Notes: generated from the letters alone by a model not told the origin. A DNA stretch of 60,000 nt from Bolinopsis microptera (GCF_026151205.1 NC_087082.1:10116901-10176900); one strand, 5' to 3'. Shown: positions 39,001 through 50,899, counted from the first letter of the stretch. Translations and numbers: made by a program.

Positions 39001-40854
39001 GTTAGAGATCTGAAACTTTGCAGGGCGTCTAGACCGCTGACCAATTCGACTGTAAAAAAAGTTTCAAGTTTTAGGAGTATCAGGAAGTGGGTTTTCTGAA
39101 ACCCCTGTTTAACAACAGATTTTCGTGATCAATTAGTATTATATATCTATCTATCAATATATCTATTATATATCCCGGTCTAGTAATCGAAAGGTTGCTG
39201 GATCGATTCCCGCCATCGGCAAAACCAACCCTGATGATTTGAGCCATACTGATGAGTCCTATAAATAGGACGAAACACTGTGTCTATGGATATCTATATA
39301 TAATTATATATATAGACGCTTTGGCAGTCAATTGATGTCATTAGAAAATTTTATAAAAACACAAAAGTTGTGATTTAGTATTTTCTGGTGTTGGGCCATA
39401 CCTTGGGTTTTGGAGCTCAATTTTGCTTCCTGAAGGTCTAAATTGTGTAACAGGCTAGTTTCAAAGTTGAAAATCGAAAAGTTGCACATGTGAGGACACG
39501 TCCAAATCTTTTTAATCTATTACAATTGTAAATGAATGGGAAAAGCGTCACCATCAATGACAAAGGAGTAATTTTATTCAAAATCTGAGGACATTTTTTC
39601 CCGATCCATGACTCAAAGTGCCGAAGGCACAAAAGAGTCAAGGACAAGGGTTAGCAGGTGAGGTTTTTTTTGATATGGTAGCTCTGCGACCGTGAGTGCG
39701 AGCGTGCGTGAGAGCGTACATACGTGCCCGCGCGCCAATAAGTCGCCCACGTTCTTAACAGGTTAACTAGCCTGTGCAAAGTTATTTTGCGAAATATTCT
39801 GAATTAAATAATTGTTAATAACAACTTTTTCATTTTTAGATCGATTTAACACCATCAAGGTGTAATTGTATTCAAAATCTGAGGACATTTTTAGGTTAGA
39901 TAATTGTTCGAACATTCTGAAAATCTGGTAATCTTTTTTTGCTCTTATGAGTGGGTCAATCATTTATTTTGAATTGTAGTTGACGAAGTGAGAGTCTCCA
40001 CTGAGTGGAGACTCTCACTTCGTCAGCTACAATTCAAAATAAATTCTGAAAATCTACCAGAAAGGTTTCCTACCTTGCTCCTTCATAAAGGTATTCGCTA
40101 TTGAAGCTAGTGCTTTTTTGAAGAATAAGTTTATAAAAACACAAAAGTTGTGATTTAGTATTTTCTGGTGTTGGGCCATACCTTGGGTTTTGGAGCTCAA
40201 TTTTGCTTCCTGAAGGTCTAAATTGTGTAACAGGCTAGTTTCGAAGTTGAAAATCGAAAAGTTGCACATGTGAGGACACGCCCAAATCTTTTTAATCTAT
40301 TACAATTGTAAATGAATGGGAAAAGCGAGCGACCGATTTCATTCTCGGTATAATCAATTTGCATTTGCGGACGGTAATTATTCGAATTAATATCATTTCC
40401 TTTTGTTTGGGAGAGAGAGACACTGTTACGGTCCACTCCACCCATGATTATGGGTTTTGGTCAAATAAATACTGACAAATTTATATATCCTACCTGGTAC
40501 GATAAGTCCGTTACACAAGCCATAGTTGCATGTTTCAATTGCACAGGCATAATCCTTTAAATCGTCAAAAGCATTTTCAAATTCAGATTTTAATCCCCTA
40601 CATTTATCCAATACTGATGACACATCTGCCTTCGTCAAACATTTATAACTTTTCATATAGCTGAACCTGTCACCCTCATAGAAGGTCGTTTCAAGAGATG
40701 CGCACACGTCTTTCTCGACCGGACACTGAGAAAAGGCAATTTTATTATTTACCACCAATTTATCACATATAAATCAATCAATAAACAGACATTCGAATAA
40801 ATAATACCTAACTAAATGTTGGCCCTAGATGCTATAAGGGGTCGTTCACAGATA

Positions 40855-40893
<39 letters not shown>

Positions 40894-41186
40894 ATCCGTA
40901 ACCAGTTTTACACATAGCTATTGTATCAAGATTACACTAGCGTAATCATTTGGAAACCACCTCCCCCTCGGCTGATTACGTAATATGTGAACGACCTCCT
41001 ATTATAAATAGAATTGAGTGGAATAAATTCATACGCTAGCAGCTAGGCTGGCTATACCTGTTGAACGCTGTATTTGCTACAGGCATTTTTAACCCCTGAT
41101 TCCAAATTTAAGTCCATACATTTCCAACAAGTAAGCGATTGAGCTCGTGCCACCATTGCCACTATTATAGCTATTGCTATATTCAT
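35991..41186 (-). CDS. Gene 4: secreted LU-domain / kringle protein, complete
   Basis: Six exons, 41186-41058, 40725-40494, 37774-37727, 36680-36554, 36301-36254 and 36066-35991, all with GT-AG borders. They total exactly 660 bases including the TAA stop: a 219-residue secreted protein. Order: signal peptide (1-17), ten-Cys LU domain (about 18-120), Pro/Glu linker with EKPWWK, then one kringle domain with its six cysteines. Hallmarks seen are SEYRGKVAVTKSG, CQRW, QENYCRNPDG, GPWCY and RWEYC. There is no membrane segment. Kringles bind proteins or lysine-type ligands in other families; the ligand here is unknown. Everything up to the linker is paralogous to genes 1 and 3, but the C-terminal domain is different. 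Confidence 0.82.
36090..36245. other. Short intron between kringle exons
   Basis: Intron of about 187 bases bounded by GTAAGT and CCTCAG on the minus strand; no other content seen. Confidence 0.6.
36254..36301 (-). CDS. Gene 4 exon 5: kringle middle
   Basis: 48 bases between TTTTCAG and GTAAGT, phase 2 in and out, reading YTRLGLQENYCRNPDG. Confidence 0.85.
36554..36680 (-). CDS. Gene 4 exon 4: first half of kringle
   Basis: 127 bases after acceptor CGCTCCAG, phase 1 in and 2 out, donor GTAAAT. It carries the first two kringle cysteines and NDGSEYRG, VTKSGRKCQRW. Confidence 0.85.
37727..37774 (-). CDS. Gene 4 exon 3: linker
   Basis: 48 bases between TTTCAG and GTGAGT reading EKPWWKTEPTEAPDPK, phase 1 in and out. 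Confidence 0.65.
38135..38880 (-). pseudogene. Penelope-like element fragment, copy 2
   Basis: A paralogue of 28340-29200 from the segmental duplication, with STSVYRKPTHNNLYTKYSS and the same CT-rich repeats. It has a deletion of the LDVLI block and is joined directly to R270 at 38877. Confidence 0.75.
38876..39125 (+). repeat. R270 repeat, copy 2
   Basis: Same as copy 1 with a few substitutions; it precedes the second ribozyme locus. Confidence 0.85.
39174..39293 (+). ncRNA. tRNA-like segment plus type I hammerhead ribozyme, copy 2
   Basis: Core CUGAUGA at 39249-39255, stem II GUCCU/AGGAC with a 6-base loop (longer than copy 1), GAAA at 39272-39275, stem III ACA/UGU, GUC cleavage site ending at 39284. 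Stem I CCAUA/UAUGG pairs perfectly. An upstream GAUGAU can extend stem I with AUAUC across a bulge. The B-box-like GGATCGATTCC is at 39200-39210. Confidence 0.88.
39593..39790. mobile_element. Repeat X, partial copy
   Basis: Begins TTTTTTCCCGATCCATGACT and has the GTGCCGAAGGCAC hairpin; the second half is missing. Confidence 0.6.
39970..40049. repeat. Local palindrome
   Basis: ATTTTGAATTGTAGTTGACG...GAGAGTCTCCACTG is followed at once by its inverse, giving a hairpin of about 35 base pairs. Confidence 0.7.
40494..40725 (-). CDS. Gene 4 exon 2: LU body
   Basis: 232 bases, phase 0 in and 1 out. CPVEKDVCASL...ETCNYGLCNG. No stop. Confidence 0.82.
40838..40999. mobile_element. MITE in LU intron 1, copy 3, with 37-base poly-C
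   Basis: The orthologue of 3212-3396. The middle has become an uninterrupted C run (40856-40892). The ends GGGGTCGTTCAC and GTGAACGACC remain. Confidence 0.65.
41058..41186 (-). CDS. Gene 4 exon 1: signal peptide and LU start
   Basis: 43 codons, phase 0 out. The signal peptide MNIAIAIIVAMVARAQS is identical to gene 1, then LTCWKCMD. Confidence 0.82.
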
Positions 41187-41580
41187 TTTAGCTTCTTTGC
41201 AGTTGCTTTAGGCTACTGTAGATATATTGTTAATCAATGTCAGTTTTGATATTGAAATATCTAACAATCAGGCGTCAAAAATGTTCATGCCGACCTAGGA
41301 TACAGCCGATGAAATGTAACTCAACGCAATGAAAACAACCGATGATAATGAGGACTTGCACGTGCAGACAAAGACGAAGTTTCACTCAACAAATCAAACC
41401 GGTTAAGTGAATAAAGATTAGGATTGTTAAAACTGTTCGGGGATTATTTACAAAATATTAAATAATGCCGCAACTTATTTTCTATCACGTTCCTTAGCAG
41501 TATTCCAAAGGGGTTTAATTTTATAGCAGCCTACAAAAGCTACAATCAGACAGTAAGCTCAGCTACAACAACATCAAAAC
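41187..41580 (-). promoter_or_regulatory. Conserved 5' flank of LU gene 4
   Basis: Aligned with the flanks of genes 1 and 3; the similarity ends at ACATCAAAACAT, after which about 690 bases are inserted before the shared ATACCCTTTAATCC block at 42268. Confidence 0.45.
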
Positions 41581-43430
41581 ATCAAAACATGACGTGTCAT
41601 TCTTTTTGTTAGTTCAGTTCGTTTTCAATTTTTTTCCCTACTCTTGCCGAAGGCAAAAAGATCGTAGGGAATAAGTAATCGGGTTTGGATATATGAGGTG
41701 GCCCGATAGACCTGCGATGATGACAAAAGTCTGCACCTTCGCAGTATAGACCACTCCCCTATAAAGCTATAATTATGTGTATAGGAAGCGTTTGTTATGC
41801 TGCGCGCGACGCTAGCCATGTGTTAATTAGTTACAGTGAAATTCCTCCTTCGCAAAGTTATTTTCCGCAGTTTTCTGGATTCATTTATTGTTGATGCGCG
41901 GCGCTGCGTTGGTCAGATAAATCATCAATTTTTGCCATGCACGAATCCCACTCATTTATAAAAAACAGAGTATGTAAATATGGTGCAATTTTTTCCAGTC
42001 ACACTTTTCACTCCAAAGAATCAGTGAATTAATGGTACAAGTACATCGTAGGGAAAATTGATCGTGCGTGGTTTAACCGCGGCAAAATTCTCGTTAATCT
42101 TAATTTTAATTTTCAGTACGTTTTACCTAACAATGTCATTTTTTAGCTAGCATAATGGTTTTCAGATGGCATTATGATTAATGAAATGTACTATGAGCTG
42201 GTCCCAAGTCCAGACGCCATTTTATTCTTTGTAATTTTCAATAACCCTGTCTAGTCATTGACTACTGATACCCTTTAATCCAAATTTATATTTATAAACT
42301 GCAGTACGCAGTCAGTAGCCGAGGCGCCGTGCAGCTCTATCCGCATTATCTTTAATGATTAAAGGTATCTAAAATATAACTTATTGTTTCATTGAAAACT
42401 TATCGTTTCATTGGTGATTGGATTGTTTCACAATAGAGTCTGAGGTCAGCTGAGCACCAACTTAGGCCCCTCCCAACCATTGCCACGCTACCATATAATA
42501 TGGCAGGTTTTTAAAAAATTCGTATGCGAATTTAATTCAAATAATACGATTACAGTTTAGTGCGAATTTAACAGCATTGATTTATTGACAGCAAGCTAGA
42601 AGATATCAATATTGCAGTTGATTCTTTAACAAAGCAATCAGCACAAGATGTAACATAGCATATGAGCATAATTCAAGTATGCAGAGTGCATACAAATATT
42701 ACTTCAATTATATTGCCAAATTTATCGCCGATAACTGATATTATCGCGATAATTTTGAAAAAATTATCGATTATCGCGATAACAAATTTTGTACCGATAA
42801 TGGCAACCCTATGTACAATGTGTAATACTGTAATATTCGTATAAGTAAAGACCAAGTTTCCCCGGGTGAAATTATGCTTAAATAAATAAACAATTAAATG
42901 ATACATAACGATAACTTGTAAATGTAAACCCCAGAAGTTTCCAATATCGTTATGAATCGATATATTTACTGAGCTTGGTGTCACTTGGTCATGAGAAACG
43001 CTAAGATTGACCGTAAAATTGTATAGAGATAAATGCAAAAAATTCAACGGACTTTAATTTGGACGGACCTTAAACCGATGAACATTATTTGAACGGACAT
43101 TATGATGAACGCTAGGCCTAGGGCCTCCAGCGTTCAATTAATGTCCATTCAAATAGGGTCCGATAAGGTAATTACGGTGACCTAAATGCTGTTAGACGAA
43201 TTCAAGTCTATGCGTACTCGGTTTAAGGGAGTTATGTTTTACCACATTGGACATACAAACTTACATTTACATATTCTTTATGTGAGAATGTATGTCACTT
43301 TACAATATTACAGTGCTGGCAAGCACGACCGTCGCCCTTATATAAGAGTATAAGCTTATACAAACACTATTATACCTTCTTTACTATTATCCCCCTTTAC
43401 TGTTTTCCAGGCATTAGGACTCTTCGAAAG
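41581..43430. other. Gene-free interval
   Basis: A hairpin CTTGCCGAAGGCAA at 41643 resembles repeat X. 42268-42500 repeats 3978-4210. 42720-42795 has clustered ATTATCGCGATAA palindromes. No gene recognised. Confidence 0.45.
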
Positions 43431-43439
43431 TCGTTTTTT

Positions 43440-45720
43440 TAAAGATCAAAACATTATAATTCAATGTCAAAGATAGCAAGAATAAGAAATAGTTATGTGG
43501 AGGTTTTTAAGAAATTTACGCAAAATACGCGCCAGCACTGTTATACGAAATACAGTAAAAAACCCAAAATTGCCATATTCAGGTGCCTTAAGTTGGAGAT
43601 CTGAAATGTTGACCAAATCGACTGCAAAAAAATGTCAAGTTTCAGGAGTATCGGGAAGTGGGTTCTTTGGAACCCCTGTTTTACAACAGATTGTCGTGAA
43701 GTATATGTATAATATGTCTCGTAAGGTAGCTGGTGACTCCTTCAAGAATTAATCTAGTTTATAGATGTTTGAAACCGTTCTGATGTATCGTGAACACCCT
43801 AGTGTATATTGTGAAGTTTATATGTACGTATAACTAACATTATAAGGTATTATACCCAGGTAGATGCGAATCGATAAAACGGAGTACGACGGAGACTTGA
43901 AGTCGTCTATTCTTGATCAGCTTGCCTTAAGGAATCTCTAATACAAAGCCGAACCGTATATTAGGTACTTACAAAATGTTTTGAAACAAACGTTATAGAT
44001 TTATATAATTATAGCGTACGCTTAGCTGTATATTAACCACACATTTGATATAATCGCATCACACATACGACGAGGAACTCAGGAACTGAGAACCTGTCTA
44101 GTGATTTGGCTGCAGGACTGGAATCGGTCAGATATCAATCAATCTCCCTTTTTTCAAACCGGAACCGAGTGGCAAATATGAGAATGAAAATCTTACTGAA
44201 AAGTTTTAAGATTTCTGACCGCTTGCTGCTAAATCTCAGAAAATTAAAAAATGTATCCTAACAGTTTCGAAATTTCCAATATCGTACACTTCATGCCATT
44301 AGACCCTGTGATCCTATGCTAAGGACCCGGCATATAGATATTTTAACCGGATCAGATCTCGAACATGTTTTTAGGTCTCACGATCAGACTGTGAGGACCC
44401 GGAATGTTACCTGAAATCCCCAAAAGAAGTTTTTTTAAATACGATTTGCCTAAAAATCTTGAAATTTCCAGTTGATATGCGGCCACGCAACCTTAACCAG
44501 ACCGGAACCGGATATTAAGCCGTATATATCCAGCCGGAACCGTATTCATCCGGATATCCGAATTCATCCTGAGCTTAGTAAAACACCTATTTTATGAATA
44601 GAAAGGTTAAGAGTTTCAAGCAACCGTCATTTTACAAAAAAGGAAAAGAGTTAAGCATCTCTTGAAAAATAGCCTGTACGACACTCTAAGAACACATAAT
44701 TATATGAGCCCTTTTTGCGATTATAATCCCCATGTTAATTATCTCATACTACAGCTTAAAGTCATTGAAGTTGAGATTTGCCTGAAATTTACGAGGTTTT
44801 GCAAAAATGCAAATGTTGCTCCAGTAATTTTATTTGATTATATACACTTACAGTATTTATACGATGACAATTTAAAATCAAGGAAACAGCTGATAATATT
44901 GAATGACAATTTGCAATTACCCAAGAAAAATTATGAACCAATCTATCGCATCTACAGGCGATAGATTTTGCGATAGAAAGTGCCGTTATCCTGTGCTACA
45001 GGCACAGCAAGATGATCGAGAATAGACGGCTTCAAGTCTCCGTTGTACTCCGTTTTGTCGAGGTGGTCATAGATTGTGCGATAGAAAGTGCCGTTGTCCT
45101 GTGCTACAGACCTTTGTTTGATAAAGTATTGTAGATACCTCATGCTGTTCGGCTTTGTATTAGAGATTCCTTGAGGTAAGATGATCGAGAATAGACGGCT
45201 TCAAGTCTCCGTCGTACTCCGTTTTATCGATTCGGATCTATCTGGGTATAACAGCTTAATATAATGTTAGTTATACGTACATACAAACTTCACAATATAC
45301 ACTAGGGTGTTCACGATATATCGGAACGGTTTCAAACATCTGTAGACTAGATTAATTCATGAAGGAGTCTTCAGCTACCTTACGAGGCATATATTATCCA
45401 TATACTTCACGACAATTTGTTGTATAACAGGCGTTCCAGAAAACCCACTTTCCGATACTCCTGAAACTTTAAACTTTTCTGCAGCCGATTTGGTCAACAT
45501 TTCACTCATCTCAGATCTCTAACTCAATTTTAACATGGTTTTTATTTTTAAGGCACCTGAATATGGCGATTTTGAGTGCTGGCACGTATTTTGCACAAAT
45601 TTCTTAAAAACCTCCACATAACTATTTCTTATTCCTGTTATCTTTGACATTGAATTATAATGTTTTGAACTTAAAATATGCCTGCTGAACGACTTCCGAT
45701 GAGTCTTAATGCCTGGAAAA
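43440..45720. repeat. Large inverted repeat with R270 arms
   Basis: 43440-43965 matches the inverse of 45150-45720 (R270, then TTTGAAACCGTTC, GTATATTGTGAAGTTTATAT, ACGGAGTACGACGGAGACTT). The spacer of about 1.2 kb contains TCCGGATATCCG-type palindromes at 44520-44575 and a 100-codon open frame at 44662-44964 that I do not recognise. Confidence 0.7.
44662..44964 (+). CDS. Unrecognised 100-codon open frame
   Basis: Starts MKNSLYDTLRTHNYM and ends in a basic YRIYRR. It has varied composition, unlike the repeat-driven frames, but no family is recognised and there is no splice context. It lies in the spacer of an inverted repeat, so it could be a transposon remnant or chance. Confidence 0.2.
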   Translation: MKNSLYDTLRTHNYMSPFCDYNPHVNYLILQLKVIEVEICLKFTRFCKNANVAPVILFDYIHLQYLYDDNLKSRKQLIILNDNLQLPKKNYEPIYRIYRR

Positions 45721-45734
45721 CAGTAAAGGGGATT

Positions 45735-46062
45735 TGACCAAAACCCACAATCATGGGTAGAGTGAACCGCTGCCAGTGCCTCTCTTTTCCAAACAAAAGG
45801 AAATGATATTAATTTGAGGAACCGTCCGCAAATGCAAATTGATACCGAGAATGAAATCGGTTGCTCGCTTTTCCCACTCAATAAGCTTTATTACAATTCG
45901 TAAGCCGTGAATTCGAATGGGAAAAGCGAGCGACCGATTTCATTCTCGGTATCAATTTGCATTTGCGGACGGTTCCTCAAATTAATATCATTTCCTTTTG
46001 TTTGGAAAAGAGAGGCACTGGCAGCGGTTCACTCTACCCATGATTGTGGGTTTTGGTCAAAT
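45735..46062. repeat. Palindrome A (165-bp arms)
   Basis: GACCAAAACCCACAATCATG ... reads back as its own inverse ending TTTTGGTCAAA, centred near 45890. Palindrome B (52497-52823) has the same sequence. Single arms occur beside the LU exons at 2665-2815, 33060-33220 and 40310-40465. Confidence 0.85.
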
Positions 46063-47504
46063 ATCATCTCTTTTTGATTATAATGTCAGGATAATTAACA
46101 CAGTCAAAACTTCATTAATAAGGAGGTAATTTCAACGATTTCGAAATTTTACCTTTGAAAACATTTCCTTGTGTTTAGGTAGGTATATCTGTTGATAAAA
46201 GACTGAATATGGCACTTTTTACTCATTCAAGTTGGCATTTAATTCATATATAATGCCATTTAAATATCGTGGGAAAGCAGAATATATTCGAAATCACGAA
46301 TGATCAAAATTCTCACCTTTCGCACGTGCAAACTTTGAGCGGACGTTGCGTGCGCATACAATATTGAATCACCGTAAATTTGTGCATAGTGGTATTTTAT
46401 ATATAGTGTGATAAGCATGCAAAGTTTTAGAAGATTTCAAAAAGAACTTGAATCACAACGGGACTCCAAAGTTGATAAAAATCGTGAAAATAACAATTTT
46501 CAGTGATTTTAGCTATTTTAAATCAATTAAGGCGTGTCCCCACGTGTGCAACTTTTTGATTTTTTCCCGATCCATGACTCAAAGTGCCGAAGGCACAAAA
46601 GAGTCAAGGACAAGGGTTAGCGAACGAGGTTTTTTTGTATATGGTAGCTTTGCGACCGTACCTGCGAGCGTGCGCGCGACCGTACCTGCCTGCACACACT
46701 GTAATCGCCCACGTGACTACCTGCGCAAAGTTATTTTGCGGAATAATCCGAATTAGCTAATTGTTGGCGCGCGGCGCTGAACTGACCAAGTACATTGTTA
46801 ATTTCACCATGTACATAGTCATATCCACTAGGCACTAATTGATAGCATACTATTATTATTTTGAGTTACTTATACTATTTTGCACACATCCGTGTCGGGT
46901 GTCAGGTTGCATAAACAATAAGCATATGGTTTTTAAAAATATACACGATTTTCAAATTCAATATGGAATTATATTAACTTGGTGGCGCTCGGCCTGTCAC
47001 TTCGCCATATCTGCATACTTATAAACAGTAAAAACTGGGGTCCCCAGGTTGTATAGAAATGATAAAATACGCCATCACGGATCGGGAAATTGAGCGGCCA
47101 TGCACAAAAAAAAGCAGCCGCATTTCTTGTTAACTTTAAAACTAGCCTATAACACAATTTAGACTTTTAGGAAGCAAAATTGAGCTCCACAACCCAAGGG
47201 ATAGCCCAACACCAGAGAATACTAATTCACAACTTTTGTGTTTTTATAAAATTATTCTTCAAAAAAGCACTAACTTCAATAGCGAATATCTTTATGAAGG
47301 AGTAAGGTAGGAAACTTTTCCGGTAGATTTTCAGAATGCTTGAACAATTATCTAAGGTGAAAGTGTCCTCAGATTTTGAATAAAATTACTCTTTGATGGT
47401 GTAAAATCGATTTGAAAAGTTGTTATTTTGTTAAAATCAAGTTTTGAAAACACTTAACTTGATGACGTCATCAAGTGATGATGATGACGTTAAATTATTT
47501 TTCG
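45885..47504. repeat. Left arm of large inverted repeat around the 405-bp array
   Basis: It matches the inverse of 51616-52660. After removing inserted repeat X (46561-47133) both arms are about 1045 bases. The arm includes a Penelope-like piece (minus-strand FKKAL.S.ANIF). Confidence 0.8.
46561..47133. mobile_element. Repeat X, intact copy
   Basis: About 573 bases absent from the opposite arm, so a recent insertion. Begins TTTTTCCCGATCC and contains GTGCCGAAGGCAC, CG-rich repeats, and the inverse motif GGATCGGGAA near the other end. Confidence 0.75.
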
Positions 47505-50500
47505 ATAGTTGTGGACACAACAAGAAAATTGAGAATAATCTTGTGCGAGGGTAGGGACCCAGATGTCGTTTCTAACCCAAATAAACTTTAAGGAGGCTTC
47601 TCATCAGTAGCCGCACCTCCTTACTCGGTTTCTGAACTGGAATTCTATGGGCTTCCAGACGGCCAGACCGAGTATTACCATCCCATCCTTCTAGAGTTCA
47701 TCACAAGTAGCACCCACCTTGAAGATCTTTGACACCCAGACACACCCCATTGGCGAACAAACTTTGGATATAATCTTACATGCTCCCGAAGGAATCCCTG
47801 GTTTATGGTCTTTCTCATCGTCACCAGCACTTTCACTAGGTCACCAGCTCTTTCACTGAAGTCATCAGCCCTTTCACTGAAGTCATCAGATGTGACTCTG
47901 ATCAACGGTATAGTTGTGGACACAACAAGAAAATTGAGAATAATCTTGTGCGAGGGTAGGGACCCAGATGTCGTTTCTAACCCAAATAAACTTTAAGGAG
48001 GCTTCTCATCAGTAGCCGCACCTCCTTACTCGGTTTCTGAACTGGAATTCTATGGGCTTCCAGACGGCCAGACCGAGTATTACCATCCCATCCTTCTAGA
48101 GTTCATCACAAGTAGCACCCACCTTGAAGATCTTTGACACCCAGACACACCCCATTGGCGAACAAACTTTGGATATAATCTTACATGCTCCCGAAGGAAT
48201 CCCTGGTTTATGGTCTTTCTCATCGTCACCAGCACTTTCACTAGGTCACCAGCTCTTTCACTGAAGTCATCAGCCCTTTCACTGAAGTCATCAGATGTGA
48301 CTCTGATCAACGGTATAGTTGTGGACACAACAAGAAAATTGAGAATAATCTTGTGCGAGGGTAGGGACCCAGATGTCGTTTCTAACCCAAATAAACTTTA
48401 AGGAGGCTTCTCATCAGTAGCCGCACCTCCTTACTCGGTTTCTGAACTGGAATTCTATGGGCTTCCAGACGGCCAGACCGAGTATTACCATCCCATCCTT
48501 CTAGAGTTCATCACAAGTAGCACCCACCTTGAAGATCTTTGACACCCAGACACACCCCATTGGCGAACAAACTTTGGATATAATCTTACATGCTCCCGAA
48601 GGAATCCCTGGTTTATGGTCTTTCTCATCGTCACCAGCACTTTCACTAGGTCACCAGCTCTTTCACTGAAGTCATCAGCCCTTTCACTGAAGTCATCAGA
48701 TGTGACTCTGATCAACGGTATAGTTGTGGACACAACAAGAAAATTGAGAATAATCTTGTGCGAGGGTAGGGACCCAGATGTCGTTTCTAACCCAAATAAA
48801 CTTTAAGGAGGCTTCTCATCAGTAGCCGCACCTCCTTACTCGGTTTCTGAACTGGAATTCTATGGGCTTCCAGACGGCCAGACCGAGTATTACCATCCCA
48901 TCCTTCTAGAGTTCATCACAAGTAGCACCCACCTTGAAGATCTTTGACACCCAGACACACCCCATTGGCGAACAAACTTTGGATATAATCTTACATGCTC
49001 CCGAAGGAATCCCTGGTTTATGGTCTTTCTCATCGTCACCAGCACTTTCACTAGGTCACCAGCTCTTTCACTGAAGTCATCAGCCCTTTCACTGAAGTCA
49101 TCAGATGTGACTCTGATCAACGGTATAGTTGTGGACACAACAAGAAAATTGAGAATAATCTTGTGCGAGGGTAGGGACCCAGATGTCGTTTCTAACCCAA
49201 ATAAACTTTAAGGAGGCTTCTCATCAGTAGCCGCACCTCCTTACTCGGTTTCTGAACTGGAATTCTATGGGCTTCCAGACGGCCAGACCGAGTATTACCA
49301 TCCCATCCTTCTAGAGTTCATCACAAGTAGCACCCACCTTGAAGATCTTTGACACCCAGACACACCCCATTGGCGAACAAACTTTGGATATAATCTTACA
49401 TGCTCCCGAAGGAATCCCTGGTTTATGGTCTTTCTCATCGTCACCAGCACTTTCACTAGGTCACCAGCTCTTTCACTGAAGTCATCAGCCCTTTCACTGA
49501 AGTCATCAGATGTGACTCTGATCAACGGTATAGTTGTGGACACAACAAGAAAATTGAGAATAATCTTGTGCGAGGGTAGGGACCCAGATGTCGTTTCTAA
49601 CCCAAATAAACTTTAAGGAGGCTTCTCATCAGTAGCCGCACCTCCTTACTCGGTTTCTGAACTGGAATTCTATGGGCTTCCAGGCGGCCAGACCGAGTAT
49701 TACCATCCCATCCTTCTAGAGTTCATCACAAGTAGCACCCACCTTGAAGATCTTTGACACCCAGACACACCCCATTGGCGAACAAACTTTGGATATAATC
49801 TTACATGCTCCCGAAGGAATCCCTGGTTTATGGTCTTTCTCATCGTCACCAGCACTTTCACTAGGTCACCAGCTCTTTCACTGAAGTCATCAGCCCTTTC
49901 ACTGAAGTCATCAGATGTGACTCTGATCAACGGTATAGTTGTGGACACAACAAGAAAATTGAGAATAATCTTGTGCGAGGGTAGGGACCCAGATGTCGTT
50001 TCTAACCCAAATAAACTTTAAGGAGGCTTCTCATCAGTAGCCGCACCTCCTTACTCGGTTTCTGAACTGGAATTCTATGGGCTTCCAGACGGCCAGACCG
50101 AGTATTACCATCCCATCCTTCTAGAGTTCATCACAAGTAGCACCCACCTTGAAGATCTTTGACACCCAGACACACCCCATTGGCGAACAAACTTTGGATA
50201 TAATCTTACATGCTCCCGAAGGAATCCCTGGTTTATGGTCTTTCTCATCGTCACCAGCACTTTCACTAGGTCACCAGCTCTTTCACTGAAGTCATCAGCC
50301 CTTTCACTGAAGTCATCAGATGTGACTCTGATCAACGGTATAGTTGTGGACACAACAAGAAAATTGAGAATAATCTTGTGCGAGGGTAGGGACCCAGATG
50401 TCGTTTCTAACCCAAATAAACTTTAAGGAGGCTTCTCATCAGTAGCCGCACCTCCTTACTCGGTTTCTGAACTGGAATTCTATGGGCTTCCAGGCGGCCA

Positions 50501-50899
50501 GACCGAGTATTACCATCCCATCCTTCTAGAGTTCATCACAAGTAGCACCCACCTTGAAGATCTTTGACACCCAGACACACCCCATTGGCGAACAAACTTT
50601 GGATATAATCTTACATGCTCCCGAAGGAATCCCTGGTTTATGGTCTTTCTCATCGTCACCAGCACTTTCACTAGGTCACCAGCTCTTTCACTGAAGTCAT
50701 CAGCCCTTTCACTGAAGTCATCAGATGTGACTCTGATCAACGGTATAGTTGTGGACACAACAAGAAAATTGAGAATAATCTTGTGCGAGGGTAGGGACCC
50801 AGATGTCGTTTCTAACCCAAATAAACTTTAAGGAGGCTTCTCATCAGTAGCCGCACCTCCTTACTCGGTTTCTGAACTGGAATTCTATGGGCTTCCAGA
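47505..50899. repeat. 405-bp tandem array, 8.4 copies
   Basis: Units start every 405 bases from 47505 (ATAGTTGTGGACACAAC). Eight are complete and the ninth stops after 155 bases. Copies are nearly identical; units 6 and 8 share A to G at unit position 155 (49684, 50494 approximately). Each unit contains a small internal repeat (TTTCACTGAAGTCATCAG). The 82- and 63-codon frames are repeated only because the unit is. Confidence 0.98.

Noticed and set aside
47590-47625. CUGAUGAGAAG on the minus strand of each 405-bp unit as a hammerhead core
   Set aside because: No GAAA at the required place after a stem II and no matching cleavage triplet.
47675-50758. Eight identical 82-codon minus frames and 63-codon plus frames
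   Set aside because: They repeat because the 405-bp unit repeats; identical third positions give no sign of coding selection and no domain is recognised.
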